The notes beneath the pieces were generated by a model that made no database searches, was not told where the DNA came from, and saw only the letters and a program-made list of their open reading frames with translations. Shown in pieces: positions 21,366 to 52,199 of a DNA stretch of 64,000 nucleotides. How positions within the stretch are numbered: position 1 is the first letter of the stretch; each line of letters begins with the position of its first letter. A program made the translations under genes and the position numbers. The stretch is from Monoplex corrugatus (Eukaryota > Mollusca > Gastropoda > Littorinimorpha > Ranellidae), in contig JAPXFY010000021.1 in NCBI GenBank assembly GCA_030674185.1, positions 72,611,221-72,675,220 of the forward strand, read 5' to 3'.

Positions 21366-23968
21366 ATGATGTCTGTGGTAGGTGCACATATTTAATTATC
21401 TGTATGCTATAACACTGTAGACTCAAGATCTGATGTCTGGTGGGTGCACATATTTAATTATCTGTATGCTATAACACTGTAGACTCAAGATCTGATGTCT
21501 GGTGGGTGCACATATTTAATTATCTGTATGCTATAACACTGTAGACTCAAGATCTGATGTCTGGTGGGTGCACATATTTAATTATCTATATGCTATAACA
21601 CTGTAGACTCAAGATCTGATGTCTGATGGGTGCACATATTTAATTATCTGTATGCTATAACACTGTAGACTCAAGATCTGATGTCTGTGGTGTGTGCACA
21701 TATATAATTATCTATATGCTATAACACTGTAGACTCAAGATCTGATGTCTGTGGTGTGTGCACATATTTAATTATCTGTATGCTATAACACTGTAGACTT
21801 AAGATCTGATGTCTGTGGTGTGTGCACATATTTAATTATCTGTATGCTATAACACTGTAGACTGAAGATCTGATGTCTGTGGTGTGTGCACATATATAAT
21901 TATCTATATGCTATAACACTGTAGACTCAAGATCTGATGTCTGTGGTGTGTGCACATATATAATTATCTATATGCTATAACACTGTAGACTTAAGATCTG
22001 ATGTCTGTGGTGTGTGCACATATTTAATTATCTGTATGCTATAACACTGTAGACTTAAGATCTGATGTCTGGTGGGTGCACATATTTAATTATCTGTATG
22101 CTATAACACTGTAGACTGAAGATCTGATGTCTGTGGTGGGTGCACATATTTAATTATCTATATGCTATAACACTGTAGACTTAAGATCTGATGTCTGGTG
22201 GGTGCACATATTTAATTATCTGTATGCTATAACACTGTAGACTGAAGATCTGATGTCTGGTGGGTGCACATATTTAATTATCTGTATGCTATAACACTGT
22301 AGACTGAAGATCTGATGTCTGTGGTGGGTGCACATATTTAATTATCTATATGCTATAACACTGTAGACTTAAGATCTGATGTCTGGTGGGTGCACATATT
22401 TAATTATCTGTATGCTATAACACTGTAGACTCCAGATCTGATGTCTGTGGTGTGTGCACATATTTAATTATCTATATGCTATAACACTGTAGACTCAAGA
22501 TCTGATGTCTGTGGTGTGTGCACATATTTAATTATCTGTATGCTATAACACTGTAGACTCAAGATCTGATGTCTGTGGTGTGTGCACATATTTAATTATC
22601 TGTATGCTATAACACTGTAGACTCCAGATCTGATGTCTGTGGTGTGTGCACATATTTAATTATCTGTATGCTATAACACTGTAGACTTAAGATCTGATGT
22701 CTGGTGGGTGCACATATTTAATTATCTGTATGCTATAACACTGTAGACTGAAGATCTGATGTCTGTGGTGGGTGCACATATTTAATTATCTATATGCTAT
22801 AACACTGTAGACTTAAGATCTGATGTCTGGTGGGTGCACATATTTAATTATCTGTATGCTATAACACTGTAGACTGAAGATCTGATGTCTGTGGTGTGTG
22901 CACAGATTTAATTATCTGTATGCTATAACACTGTAGACTGAAGATCTGATGTCTGTGGTGGGTGCACATATTTAATTATCTATATGCTATAACACTGTAG
23001 ACTTAAGATCTGATGTCTGGTGGGTGCACATATTTAATTATCTGTATGCTATAACACTGTAGACTCCAGATCTGATGTCTGTGGTGTGTGCACATATATA
23101 ATTATCTATATGCTATAACACTGTAGACTCAAGATCTGATGTCTGTGGTGTGTGCACTATTTAATTATCTGTATGCTATAACACTGTAGACTCCAGATCT
23201 GATGTCTGTGGTGTGTGCACATATATAATTATCTATATGCTATAACACTGTAGACTCAAGATCTGATGTCTGTGGTGTGTGCACATATATAATTATCTAT
23301 ATGCTATAACACTGTAGACTTAAGATCTGATGTCTGTGGTGTGTGCACATATTTAATTATCTGTATGCTATAACACTGTAGACTTAAGATCTGATGTCTG
23401 GTGTGTGCACATATTTAATTATCTGTATGCTATAACACTGTAGACTGAAGATCTGATGTCTGTGGTGGGTGCACATATTTAATTATCTATATGCTATAAC
23501 ACTGTAGACTTAAGATCTGATGTCTGGTGGGTGCACATATTTAATTATCTGTATGCTATAACACTGTAGACTGAAGATCTGATGTCTGTGGTGTGTGCAC
23601 AGATTTAATTATCTGTATGCTATAACACTGTAGACTGAAGATCTGATGTCTGTGGTGGGTGCACATATTTAATTATCTATATGCTATAACACTGTAGACT
23701 TAAGATCTGATGTCTGGTGGGTGCACATATTTAATTATCTGTATGCTATAACACTGTAGACTCCAGATCTGATGTCTGTGGTGTGTGCACATATATAATT
23801 ATCTATATGCTATAACACTAGACTGAAGATCTGATGTCTGTGGTGTGTGCACATATTTAATTATCTGTATGCTATAACACTGTAGACTTAAGATCTGATG
23901 TCTGGTGGGTGCACATATTTAATTATCTGTATGCTATAACACTGTAGACTTAAGATCTGATGTCTTGA
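21366..23968. repeat. 62-64-bp minisatellite related to a SINE head
   Basis: About 41 copies of a unit reading GATGTCTGGTGGGTGCACAT ... ATGCTATAACACTGTAGACT CAAGATCT. Two length forms differ by a GT insertion (GTCTGGTGGG or GTCTGTGGTG). The final unit runs directly into TTGAGTTCGGTCCCAG, so the GACTCAAGATCTGATGTCT part of the unit belongs to a tRNA-like SINE head. Confidence 0.96.
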
Positions 23969-24225
23969 GTTCGGTCCCAGTCCATATCATTAAAAACCAG
24001 TCTGTTGGCTGTCCATCTTAATGTTTCCATCATTCTGGTAGTGACAGCTTTGTGTGTCAAAAGGTCACTTCCCAACCACCTCCTTCCCCGTTTCAAGACC
24101 TTGCCAGTGCCTATGTTTTTGCCCAGGCTCAGGGAATTTGCCAAATAATTGCTGACAGATTTGGGTGGAGCGCTTAAGGAATTGTCTGAACAAACTCAGA
24201 CTGTTTTGCTGTTTTAAGAAACCTG
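23925..24225 (+). mobile_element. SINE (family C)
   Basis: Head part AAGATCTGATGTCTTGAGTT then CGGTCCC (B-box-like) is followed by ATTAAAAACC. The conserved body at 24080-24210 reads CCCCGTTTCAAGACC ... CCCAGGCTCAGGGAA ... GATTTGGGTGGAGCG. Confidence 0.55.
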
Positions 24226-24560
24226 AAAATTGAATGGTCAGATCAGCTGGCTCTGTGTGTCCATAAACAACACTAGCTCCAATCATTGGTACTACCACAT
24301 TATGTAAACTGTCTCAGGCATTTTGTTGTGCACAGAAAAACTCAAGATGCATGCTGGTTCTCAAATAATCTTTACAGGCAGTTGTTCCTTCCTTACGTAA
24401 AGATGTCCATGGATTGTGATGTGTAATAGGCTATGATATGCAAAGAATACTGAAAGAGAATATGAGTGCTGTCATAGATTAAGCAGACATTTTTAGAATA
24501 TTTGAGAGTGTGAATGATAATGGGTATACTTTGAGAGGTGAGATAGGGAAAAATGAAACA
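24226..24560. other. No gene recognised
   Basis: Intergenic sequence with no coding or repeat signal beyond scattered T runs. Confidence 0.4.
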
Positions 24561-24563
24561 GAG

Positions 24564-24565
24564 TG

Positions 24566-24603
<38 letters not shown>

Positions 24604-24684
24604 CTGTGTTTATGTTTTGTAAATAAAATGAATCCGAACTATGATTGTTGTGAAATGTGCATTTCTATGTTTGGTGCTTGTACT

Positions 24685-24716
<32 letters not shown>

Positions 24717-24835
24717 CCTCTCTCTCTCTCCCTCTCTCTTTCTCTCTCTCTGTCTGTCTGTATATCTGTCTCTCTCTTCCTCCCTCTCTTTCTGTCTCTC
24801 TTTCTGTCTGTAATTTGTAGTTCTAACTTGGAAAA
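24564..24835. repeat. (GT)n and (CT)n microsatellites
   Basis: A GT run at 24564-24604 and CT-rich sequence at 24686-24810 with CTGT variants. Confidence 0.95.
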
Positions 24836-25093
24836 TAAATGTTTAATGTCATTTGTCTCTCTGTTCCTTGCTCTCTTACTCTTGCCATATCTGTTTCTCT
24901 TCTGGTCACTTTCTGTCTCTCTCCCCCTCTTTTTTGTTGTTTTCCCTTCTCTGTGTCTGTTATCTCTGCACTGCTCACCTTCTGTGTCTTTTTTTATCTT
25001 TGTTAGTTTCTTTCACAGATACACTACACATTTTCTACCACACAGCATTAGACTGCTCAGATACACACCCATGTCTTTTATTCTTAGATCCTG

Positions 25094-25154
25094 TTGCACA
25101 CACATGCACACACACGCACACACACACACACACACACACAATATCACACACATA

Positions 25155-25223
<69 letters not shown>

Positions 25224-25270
25224 ACACGCATGCAACACACACACAACACAACATATCACAACACACAAAC

Positions 25271-25335
<65 letters not shown>

Positions 25336-25350
25336 CACACACACACAACC
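25094..25350. repeat. (CA)n microsatellite
   Basis: About 250 bases of CA repeat with AACA and ATCA interruptions. Confidence 0.97.
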
Positions 25351-25765
25351 ACACTTGCACCCAGACATGCCATCTTGTATACTGAAAATAGAAATTGAAT
25401 AATATATTGATGTGAGGAAAAAGAAAAACTAAAAAGAAACTTAAACGAGGGCCAAACCATATTTAACATATTTTCCCTGATGAAGCAGAAGTGTGTCATG
25501 TGTAACTACACAAAACACCATCACAACACTATATCACGGCCTTAAAGCAGCTTATGTTTTGTTTGTATTTTGTTTGCTTTTCAACCTCCATGTTCTTTTA
25601 TTTATTTTGCTTTGAAAGTGGACTTTTCTATATCGTTTAGCTAGGGACAAACCTTGTTGTAGGTTCTTTTGGACTCTGGATATTTGTCATGAACATCCAT
25701 GCAGATCTATAAGACAAGACTGGTTATAAGAAGTGCATAATAAATGATCAACAGTTAACGATTTC

Positions 25766-25986
25766 ACACACTCATCATCATCATCATCAGGTGCCCTGCC
25801 GCATGGCGTTGGCGACCATGGACTTCCAACCATCTCTATCTCTCGTTGCCCCCAGCATCTCCCCCACCCTCCTCATCCCCAGCCACTCTGCAAGTCCGTC
25901 CAGCATTCTCTCCCTGGGTCTACCTGGTGCTCTCTTTCCCTCCAGCTTTCCCGTTGTGACCAGGTGCTCCAAATGCTTCACACACT
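25766..25986 (-). pseudogene. LINE C-terminal fragment with CAT tail
   Basis: The minus strand reads LEHLVTTGKLEGKRAPGRPR then ERMLDGLAEWLGMRRVGEML and DRDGWKSMVANAMRQGT, the C-terminus of the same LINE family as 19798-20810. A CAT-repeat 3' tail lies at 25766-25788. It is less decayed than the 19.8 kb copy. Confidence 0.8.
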
Positions 25987-26170
25987 AATAATAATAATAA
26001 TTACAATATTTATATAGCGCAAAATCTCGATAAAAATCAAATCTAAGCGCTGAACATACACTTACGCACGCGCGCACACACACACTTACACATGGCTATA
26101 AATGGGGAAAAAGAATAAAAGCAATGGAAAATTATAGAGAGCATATTATATACAAATATATTACACACTA
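25987..26170 (-). mobile_element. Solo 3' end of the CR1/L2-type LINE
   Basis: Starts with (AAT)n and TTACAATATTTATATAGCGC, then a short CA-rich part and ATGGCTATAAATGGGG, ending near TTATATACAAATATATT. This is only about 180 bp of the 3' UTR, so it is a severely 5'-truncated insertion adjoining the preceding LINE fragment. Confidence 0.8.
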
Positions 26171-26292
26171 TCACATTATTATCATCAATGTCGATAGGAA
26201 TATAAACGCATGAGTAAATAAAAGTCTTACAGTTTTCCCAAGTACTGGCAGTCATAGACATATTCTGCAACATGCATTTGCAAATTATTTTG

Positions 26293-26500
26293 TGTGTGGC
26301 CCATTAGCTCGGTTGTAAGAGCTCCATGCTCATAATGGATAGGTGTGGGTTCAATCCTTGGGCAGGTCACCTTTCTTGTGGACTTAGCCTTCTGACTCCC
26401 GCACCCTGTCCACCAGCATCGTGCGTTGTGAACCATGCCAGCAAATCAAAAACTTGACCCTATGATTCCCTCACCCTATCCACCAACTTCCTGACAATGA
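26293..26500 (+). mobile_element. tRNA-like SINE head joined to MITE-like sequence
   Basis: 26299-26368 resembles a tRNA: CCCATTAGCTCGG D-arm region, anticodon-like CTCATAA and B box GGGTTCAATCC. The acceptor and T stems do not pair properly, so it is not a functional tRNA. From about 26383 it reads CTTCTGACTCCCGCACCCTG then TCCACCAGCATCGTGC, the left inverted-repeat motif of the MITE at 15.2 kb, without a recognisable right end. Confidence 0.5.
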
Positions 26501-28194
26501 CATAATTCCAGTTGTCCAGTGTAATTCTCAGATCCCTGCTGGCAGAGTATTATGATCTGTTATTTAATTGTTATATGTTATTTGACACTGTTATTTAATT
26601 GTTTCCCTTCTTCCTTTCAATTGTTCTTCTTCCTTTCAACCCTCTTCCCCCCTCCCCTTTTTTTAAAAATTTACTTTTTCTTTATTTTTGTCTACAATTA
26701 TGATCGTGAACAGACATTAAATAAAAGAGTCCTTCCTTGTACATGTGGCAGCTTGTGTACCTGTGGAACTACGAACATCTGTAGGCAAGAGATTGGGGAG
26801 AGAATGGCATGCTTTGTTCACTTTTTGAAAATTCCCAGAATGACCGGTTTTTAACAGAAACGGGATCTGCAGAAGCAGAATCCCTGTCCCGTGGCTACTT
26901 CCACCTACAGTGCCCACGGAAGAACATGTGCCTCTAGAAAAGGTCTCACATCCCACATGAAGACCCATGACAGACAGTGACATGAAATGAAATGAATCTT
27001 TGCTTCCAAACAATATAGACACTAACACATAGATCACCTTACATGTCTGCTGTTGTTAATCTACTTACATTAAAACAAAAGAACAAAAGCAAGTAATGAG
27101 GACCAGTGTGCCTACTCCGTCAGATCGACTGGAGATCCCCTTATCATCATCATCATTTAGAGCAATGAATTGTCAAGGGATGTATTTGCTAATATACACT
27201 GTGTACAATTCTGTATATCAACTCATCTGATAAGCAGACATGTAACCACAGTGGGTGAAGCAATAAATGGCCACTGGAGAGAGAGACATGGATACAAAAT
27301 ACCATGCACTGTATGGGACACGAAATCAATAAACACCGGAGGGTGCTGGATGGGGTCCAGAGCAACAATGCCTCACCACTGAACTGACAATCATCTCTCA
27401 GCTCCTGATGCCACGCGGTAGCCATTTTGCAGCCAAAGGGGGTGGGGGAGGGGGCTGTCCATGCGCTGCATGATCCATTTGGACCCAGTCATCAGTTCAC
27501 AAGTCGAATGGCAAGATGGAGAGACGACAAACCCCGGGACATAGCCACACAACACACACCAGCCAGGTCCTGACCAAGGGAGAATGAAAGAGCCCTCCTT
27601 TGCTTACTCCAATCCTTTGTCTCTGTTGGGCAGTCCATCCAGTTGCCGGCTGGTACAGCTGCCAGCTTTTCTGCCCTTACTATACCGGGTAGTCTCAACG
27701 TGTATTAGCCAGAAGTTCCCTACATCAGTTTACCATGACCACAGGGGGTATGTGTACAATAACAAAAGCGGTCAGACATTATGCTCCGGACATGACACAG
27801 CTTATTTCATTTAGGTCTGACTTTTGTCCCCAAAAGGTTCTCAAATTTGCCGGGAACATGTCACACAGATTAATTTCTCATCAGCATGTACTTGGCAGTT
27901 TCTTTTAAAAAATCACATTCATACAGCAAATGAGCCTACCAATGACAAGAAACCTGTTTTAGCTTTTGCTGTATCCACTGTCACATGAAACTGGTGATTG
28001 AACTGTATACAATAAAAAGTGGATTGGGTTGACTTTGTTGTTGTTGTTGATGTTGTCGTTGTTGTTGTTACAATTTAATTTTCCCATTTTTCTGCATGAA
28101 ATGCGGACTATTCACAGAGAAACGAAGTCACCATGGTATGGTGCTGTCCTTTTTCTCTTCTTTTTTCTTTTTTTCTACACAACATTACCAGGGG
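26501..28194. other. Intergenic, no gene recognised
   Basis: No coding region is supported. A short CAT run lies near 27143. Several short open frames around 27.2-27.7 kb show no family resemblance. Confidence 0.4.
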
Positions 28195-28415
28195 CACCTC
28201 TTGTTGTTGTGGGGTCTTTAACGTGCACTAAGTGCATGTTGCACTGGGGACTTCGATTATCACCTCATCCAAAAGACCAGTACCCAGACTACCTCTTAAG
28301 GCCAGATGAAAGGAGGTGGGGGGGGGGGGAAGAAAAATCCCCACCTGATCCTTGGTTCGAACCTGTGTTTTTCATCTCCTAGGCGGATACTGTAACCACT
28401 TGGCCACTCCTGCAG
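28195..28415 (-). mobile_element. tRNA-derived SINE (family A)
   Basis: Reading on the minus strand from 28415, the A-box-like TGGCCAAGTGG and the exact B box GGTTCGAACC are both present. The body on the + strand includes GGGGTCTTTAACGTGCACTA, CACCTCATCCAAAAGACC and a G-rich run. It is the clearest tRNA-type promoter in the window. Confidence 0.75.
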
Positions 28416-28639
28416 AAACGGTTAGGATCAGAGAAGTGGAATACAGAGTACAGGAGGCCTGCTACTGTTACGTCATCACTCATTCCAGACAAGAGAGGTT
28501 AGGCTGATTGATAAAAGCATAGACTTGATATTTGACATCAAGTTCAGCCCCTGCCCACTACATCAACAGTCACTTTACTATCGGTGCCTTTCTTAGTTCT
28601 TCTGACACTGTCGAGTTTAAACTCATTATTTAAACCAGG

Positions 28640-28775
28640 GTCCCATCGTTACTTCCGATTTCCCATTGAAACCGGGTTTTACCAGGCTCAGGGAGCCTGC
28701 CAGGTACCAGATAATTGCCGACAGATTTCAATCGAACAATTTGAGGATTATCAGCCAGAACATTGTACCTGCCTT
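28640..28775 (+). mobile_element. SINE body fragment (family C)
   Basis: TTTCCCATTGAAACCGGG, CCAGGCTCAGGGAGCCTGCC and ATAATTGCCGACAGATTTC match the family C bodies at 8.9, 15.0 and 24.1 kb. Confidence 0.5.
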
Positions 28776-28797
28776 TTATGTATGTATTTATATGGAG

Positions 28798-29985
28798 AAG
28801 AGTGGCAGAATGGTTCAGACGTCCACCTGCAATGACTCAACTCGAAGTTACGGGGTTTGTTTCCCATGAAGCACTGACCTTTTTTCCTCTCTTTGACTGG
28901 AAAATCGATCTGAACGTCTAGCACTTCGGAAGAGGAAAAAAAAAAAAAAAAAGAAGTCAGACCCGTGTGCCTTCTGGCCCGCACATGCTAAAGATCCCAC
29001 GGCAGTTGAAAATCGTGAAGAGCAGAGCTTTAGCCCAGCTGCCCTGGTATAAAACATGGTAGAGATACGTTGATTTCCCAGGTCCCTGCCGTTGAAAGTC
29101 AATTAGCCCTCTGGATGACATAGGTTGATATCTCAGGTCTCTGCCCTTGAAAGCCAATTAGCCCTCTGGATGACCTAGGTTGATATCTCAGGTCCCTGCC
29201 CTTGAAAGCCAATTAGCCCTCTGGATGACATAGGCTGATATCTCAGGTCCCTGCCCTTGAAAGCCAATTAGACCTCTGGGTGACATAGGTTGATATCTAG
29301 GTCCCTGCCCTTGAAAGCCAATTAGCCCTCTGGGTGACATAGGTTGATATCTCAGGTCCCTGCCCTTGAAAGCCAATTAGCCCTCTGGGTGACATAGGTT
29401 GATATCTCAGGTCCCTGCCCTTGAAAGCCAATTAGCCCTCTGGGTGACATAGGTTGATATCTAGGTCCCTGCCCTTGAAAGCCAATTAGCCCTCTGGGAG
29501 ACATAGGTTGATATCTCAGGTCCGTGTCCTTGAAAGCCAATTAGCCCTCTGGGTGACATAGGTTGATATCTAGGTCCCTGCCGTTGAAAGCCAATTAGCC
29601 CTCTGGGTGACATAGGTTGATATCTCAGGTCCCTGCCCTTGAAAGCCAATTAGCCCTCTGGGTGATATAGGTTGATATCTCAGGTCCCTGCCCTTGAAAG
29701 CCAATTAGCCCTCTGGGAGACATAGGTTGATATCTAGGTCCCTGCCGTTGAAAGCCAATTAGCCCTCTGGGAGACACAGGCTGATATCTCAGGTCCCTGC
29801 CCTTGAAAGCCAATTAGCCCTCTGGGAGACATAGGTTGATATCTCAGGTCCGTGTCCTTGAAAGCCAATTAGCCCTCTTGCCTTTCTAAAGTCTTTGTAA
29901 ACAAATTGGGTGGCCCTGCACTATGGCGACCTATTCTTAAAGGAGACAGCAGCCCGGTGTTTCTCATGATAAATCCACCGTGACA
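28798..29985 (+). mobile_element. tRNA-derived SINE (family A) enlarged by an internal minisatellite
   Basis: The head at 28800-28862 has A-box-like TGGCAGAATGGTT and B-box-like GGGGTTTGTTTCCC. The body continues TAAAGATCCCACGGCAG at about 28990. It is then interrupted by the 55-bp array and resumes at about 29884-29985 with GGTGGCCCTGCACTATGGCG and GCAGCCCGGTGTTTCTC. That last part corresponds to the 3' portion of the SINE at 57660-58045 (GAGCAGCTCACATTTCGCAC). Confidence 0.6.
29068..29878. repeat. 55-bp minisatellite inside a SINE
   Basis: About 15 copies of a 55-bp unit: CATAGGTTGATATCTCAGGT, CCCTGCCCTTGAAAGCCAAT, then TAGCCCTCTGGGTGA. The first copy (CGTTGATTTCCCAGGTCCCT) is the most diverged and merges into the SINE body, so the unit was amplified from it. 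Confidence 0.95.
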
Positions 29986-29994
29986 AGCGCGTGC

Positions 29995-30128
29995 ACATAC
30001 ACATACATACATATATATATATATATACACACACACACATATATATATATATATAATTATATATATACATGTACACACACACACATATAATTTTATATAT
30101 ATATATAATTATATATATATATACATGT

Positions 30129-30160
<32 letters not shown>

Positions 30161-30175
30161 TTATACATATATATA
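29995..30175. repeat. TA/CA dinucleotide tracts
   Basis: Alternating AT and CA repeats, partly self-complementary. Confidence 0.92.
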
Positions 30176-30479
30176 TCTTTTATCTAGCAGTCTAGCAAGG
30201 GATCCTGGAGTCATAGAACTGCACAAATTCGATGAATCCCAGGGCCTCTTGATTGCATTTCAATTCCACCTTTCTTATGTTTTTATCAGCATGTCGATAA
30301 CATTCCACCATCAATTTGGTAAATTTTAACTGTCGTGACAGAAAAGTTGTTTCCCTTGGTTTTCGGGTTTAAAAAAAAAAAGATACATATCTTGACAGAT
30401 AAATACAGACAGATAAAACATGCCTATAAAATATTAGATGAATAAAATAACAATCAATAAATAAAAAATGGTAGTGTAA

Positions 30480-30960
30480 TCACTTCAGGCGTGTTATTTT
30501 TGGACCGATTTGTCACGTGAATATCCGAAAGTGAAAATCGTCCTTCGTGGGCCAATGGCATTAGTCTATTATAGTCATGTGACAACTTCGTTCGTAAACT
30601 TTTGTAGTCGGAAAAGTTACGCACAATTCAATTGTAAACACACGTAACTCGTAAGTGGGGAGAAGTTGGTTGTAGGGAGAAGTTGTGACGGCGGTGCTGT
30701 ACAGTGGTTTTTTTTTGGCAAGTATACCGTGTGCATGTGTTATTTTGGGGCAAACGTGTGTATGCAAATGTTTTCATTCACAATTTGTTTATATTTACTT
30801 CAGAAAAACTAGACAGAGTGGCGGAAACCACAGACTGACGAAGTACAGCTCTGGAACGCGTTGCCGTCGTTCGCCATGGTCGGATGGTGGTAGCTTTGAT
30901 GATTATCGATGTTGGAGTATTACACCCTTGTGACTGTTTACTGTACAGTGTATGCGACAT
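30480..30960 (+). promoter_or_regulatory. CpG-containing, CCAAT-bearing region; possible promoter
   Basis: Compared with its AT-rich surroundings this stretch is rich in CpG (TCGTTCGTAAAC, GTTACGCAC, ACGCGTTGCCGTCGTTCGCC) and contains GGGCCAATGG, a CCAAT box. It lies about 3 kb upstream of the first recognised exon of the PA-TM gene, so it could be that gene's promoter and non-coding first exon. There is no direct proof. Confidence 0.3.
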
Positions 30961-31112
30961 AGTGGCGTCCTGTTACTTTTTCACAGGAAAGACTTAATAT
31001 AGATCATTACATGCACAGTCAGATTAATTGATTCTGGAAGGCCAGTCAGATTATATTTATTGATAAAATTATGTATTAGGCCCTGGAAGTCGCGTTCATT
31101 GATTCAGGACGG

Positions 31113-31640
31113 GTACAAGTTCTTCTTCTTCTTCCGTAAAGTCTCCACAATCAACAGGCTGATTATTAAGAGACTGTGAAACGGGGGCTCAGCTTTAAAA
31201 AACAAAACAAACAAAAAAAAAGTTTTTTTTTCCTATTTCTTTATCACGAGATTACTCACATTCAATGATTCATACTACAAAGTGACACCCCCCCCCCCCT
31301 ACCTTACCTACTCATTAGCCTGCACAAAAAACAAAACAAACAAAAAAAGGTAAAAGCTATGTGCGGAGCTGTTAGCAGGCTACCACGTTCGCTTTTCATC
31401 CATTACTATGGACTAGCTGACCACAGGTTGCAGTAGGCAACTCAGTCCTGCAACATCCTTCCACTCATCTATTCACACAACGAGACAAAGTATGGGGAAG
31501 TTTACTGGAGGAGTCTGTTGACCCGTGACACAAATGTGTCGGGGGTCTTGGCATCGACGATCTCCTGGGGGAGAGAGTTCCAGTCCACAATTGTTCTTGG
31601 GAGGAACAACATCAGCCGGTAGTCAGTATCTGCAGCTATT
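31113..31640 (-). pseudogene. Another LINE 3' end (jockey/CR1-like C-terminus)
   Basis: On the minus strand 31640-31500 reads YRLMLFLPRTIVDWNSLPQE then IVDAKTPDTFVSRVNRLLQ and a stop. This is the typical C-terminus of jockey/CR1-like reverse transcriptases (R.IV.WN.LP..). A 3' UTR follows and ends in a GAA-repeat tail at about 31113-31130. It is a different family from the young LINE. Confidence 0.7.
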
Positions 31641-32390
31641 TGTGTGAAGTAGGCCTATGCCTGTGTCTACCCAATATAAAGTTTCTGCCCATTTCTCAGG
31701 TGTTAAACATAAAGAACCATAGTCATGATTGTCATTCTTCGATCACAAGTGTATGTTTAGCATAAATGGGTGGATGGATTGGATACCAATGAAATTTGGC
31801 AGAAAACTTAGTGAAGCAATTGCTCAAATGAACTGGATGCACTGTTGTCTGTTTATAGGCTAAATCCAAATTGTGTCTGGTATATTGGAGCACCTTCTCT
31901 GTTAGCCTATATCCAGAAGAGTTTTGTAACATATTAAAGAAAGAAGAAAAGACATTAAAATAGTGTGATTGTTGTTATACCAGAAATATACTGAAATAAC
32001 AAAGATGATTTCTTTTCAACTTGAGCCAAAGGTTCTTTTGTTAAAATAAACAAAAAATCACATTGCACAGACACGTCATTTCTCAAAATGCATCGAAATT
32101 GGAAAAACAAGGAATTAAAATAAATAAAAAGAAGAAAATGAAAATAGCCCGAAAAGAAACATGCCATTTTTTACTTTTTGGGGGGGCATCAAAAAACATT
32201 GAAGTTGTTAAAAAAAAATGTTTCCATTGCGCAGAAGTTCTTTTCTCAAAAAAAAAAAAAAAAAAAATTTCAAATTAAACAGACATTTATGAGAAGGGTG
32301 CATCATATTAATCATACATCTTAGGTTTTAGATGACCTTAGATGAATAAAAAAGAATTACGTATTAGCCCAGTTAGTAATTTATACATAT
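31641..32390. other. AT-rich intergenic, nothing recognised
   Basis: Poly-A runs and AT-rich sequence; no gene or element is supported. Confidence 0.4.
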
Positions 32391-32394
32391 AGGC

Positions 32395-32620
32395 TTAGTG
32401 TGTGTACTTTATTTCTGTATCATCACACAGTGTGTGTACTTAGTATACATATTGTTCTGTATCATCACATAGGTGCACTTAATTTGTCATCATCACACTG
32501 ACATACATATAGACATAGTGCGTGTACTTAGTTTATGTCTGTATCATCACACGGACATACATATAGACATAGTGCGTGTACTTAGTTTATGTCTGTATCA
32601 TCACACTGACATATGATGTT
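32395..32620. repeat. Short imperfect tandem repeat
   Basis: About four imperfect copies of a unit of roughly 55 bp containing TAGTTTATGTCTGTATCATC then ACACTGACATACATATAGAC. Confidence 0.8.
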
Positions 32621-32767
32621 TGGAGTTTGTTCAACAGGGATTATCACACTCGGACAGTTCCATATGTGCTTCACACAAATCTACCGGCAGTTATATGGCA
32701 GACTTTTTGAGCCTGCACAAAGCTCTTTGCACTGACAAGGTCTTGAAGTTGGGGTAGTGGTGGTAAA

Positions 32768-33440
32768 GGACTTATGAGACACTGAACTTGATACCACCAG
32801 AATGATGCAAACATTAAAATGGACAGTAAACAGACTTATGAATTGAATTTGAAACACTAAACTGATACCACCAGAATGAAGCAAACATGAAAATGGACGG
32901 TAAACAGACATGAATTGAAACACTAAACTGATACCACCAGAATGAAGCAAACATGAAAATGGACGGTAAACAGACATGAATTGAAACACTAAACTGATAC
33001 CACCAGAATGAAGCAAACATGAAAATGGACGGTAAACAGACTTATGAATTGAAACACTAAACTGATACCACCAGAATGAAGTAAACATGAAAATGGACGG
33101 TAAACAGACTTATGAATTGAAACACTAAACTGATACCACCAGAATGATGCAAACATTAAAATAGACAGTAAACAGACATGAATTGAAACACTAAACTGAT
33201 ACCACCAGAATGATGCAAACATTAAAATAGACAGTAAACAGACTTATGAATTGAAACACTAAACTGATACCACCAGAATGATGCCAACATTAAAATGGAC
33301 AGTAAACAGACTTATGAGACACTGAACTTGATACCACCAGAACGAAGCAAACATGAAAATGGACAGTAAACAGACTTATGAATTGAAACACTGACCTGAT
33401 ACCACCAGAATGATCCAAACATTGAAATGGACAGTAAACA
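32768..33440. repeat. ~66-70-bp minisatellite
   Basis: About ten copies of a unit with ACTGATACCACCAGAATGA, GCAAACATGAAAATGGAC and AGTAAACAGACTTATGAATT. Length varies by presence or absence of TTATG-type segments. Confidence 0.93.
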
Positions 33441-33449
33441 GGCCATTTG

Positions 33450-33545
33450 TAATGATGTGGGCTAGGATTGAACTCATGGTGTCAGACCTTGAGTCAAACC
33501 TCTATCAAGAGAACTGATCAGTCCTTGGTGGCAGACACTGTGGAA
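33450..33545 (-). mobile_element. tRNA-like SINE head (family C)
   Basis: On the minus strand it reads GACTCAAGGTCTGACACCAT then GAGTTCAATCC, which matches the family C head (GACTCAAGATCTGATGTCTT then GAGTTCGGTCC). Confidence 0.4.
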
Positions 33546-33756
33546 ACAGGAAATAAATTCAAAAGTAAAATGTCGGTGTATAGGCTTTTGTTTTAGTTCG
33601 ATCCCCGTGTCCATTTAGTTCCTGGTACATTTAGTATTCACTTACCTGTAGTTATACGTTGTTTTACAGGTTTCAGTTGTTATTTTACCTGTTTCAGTTG
33701 TGGTTCTGTACAGATTCAAGAATTCAAGGCAAGGTTTTACTGTTCACCCAGGCACT

Positions 33757-52199
<18,443 letters not shown>

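Noticed and set aside
26297..26368. Possible tRNA gene with a CAT anticodon
   Set aside because: D arm and B box look right, but the acceptor and T stems do not pair; better explained as a SINE head.
27189..27814. Short open frames in intergenic DNA
   Set aside because: No family resemblance, no splice structure, no maintained frame.
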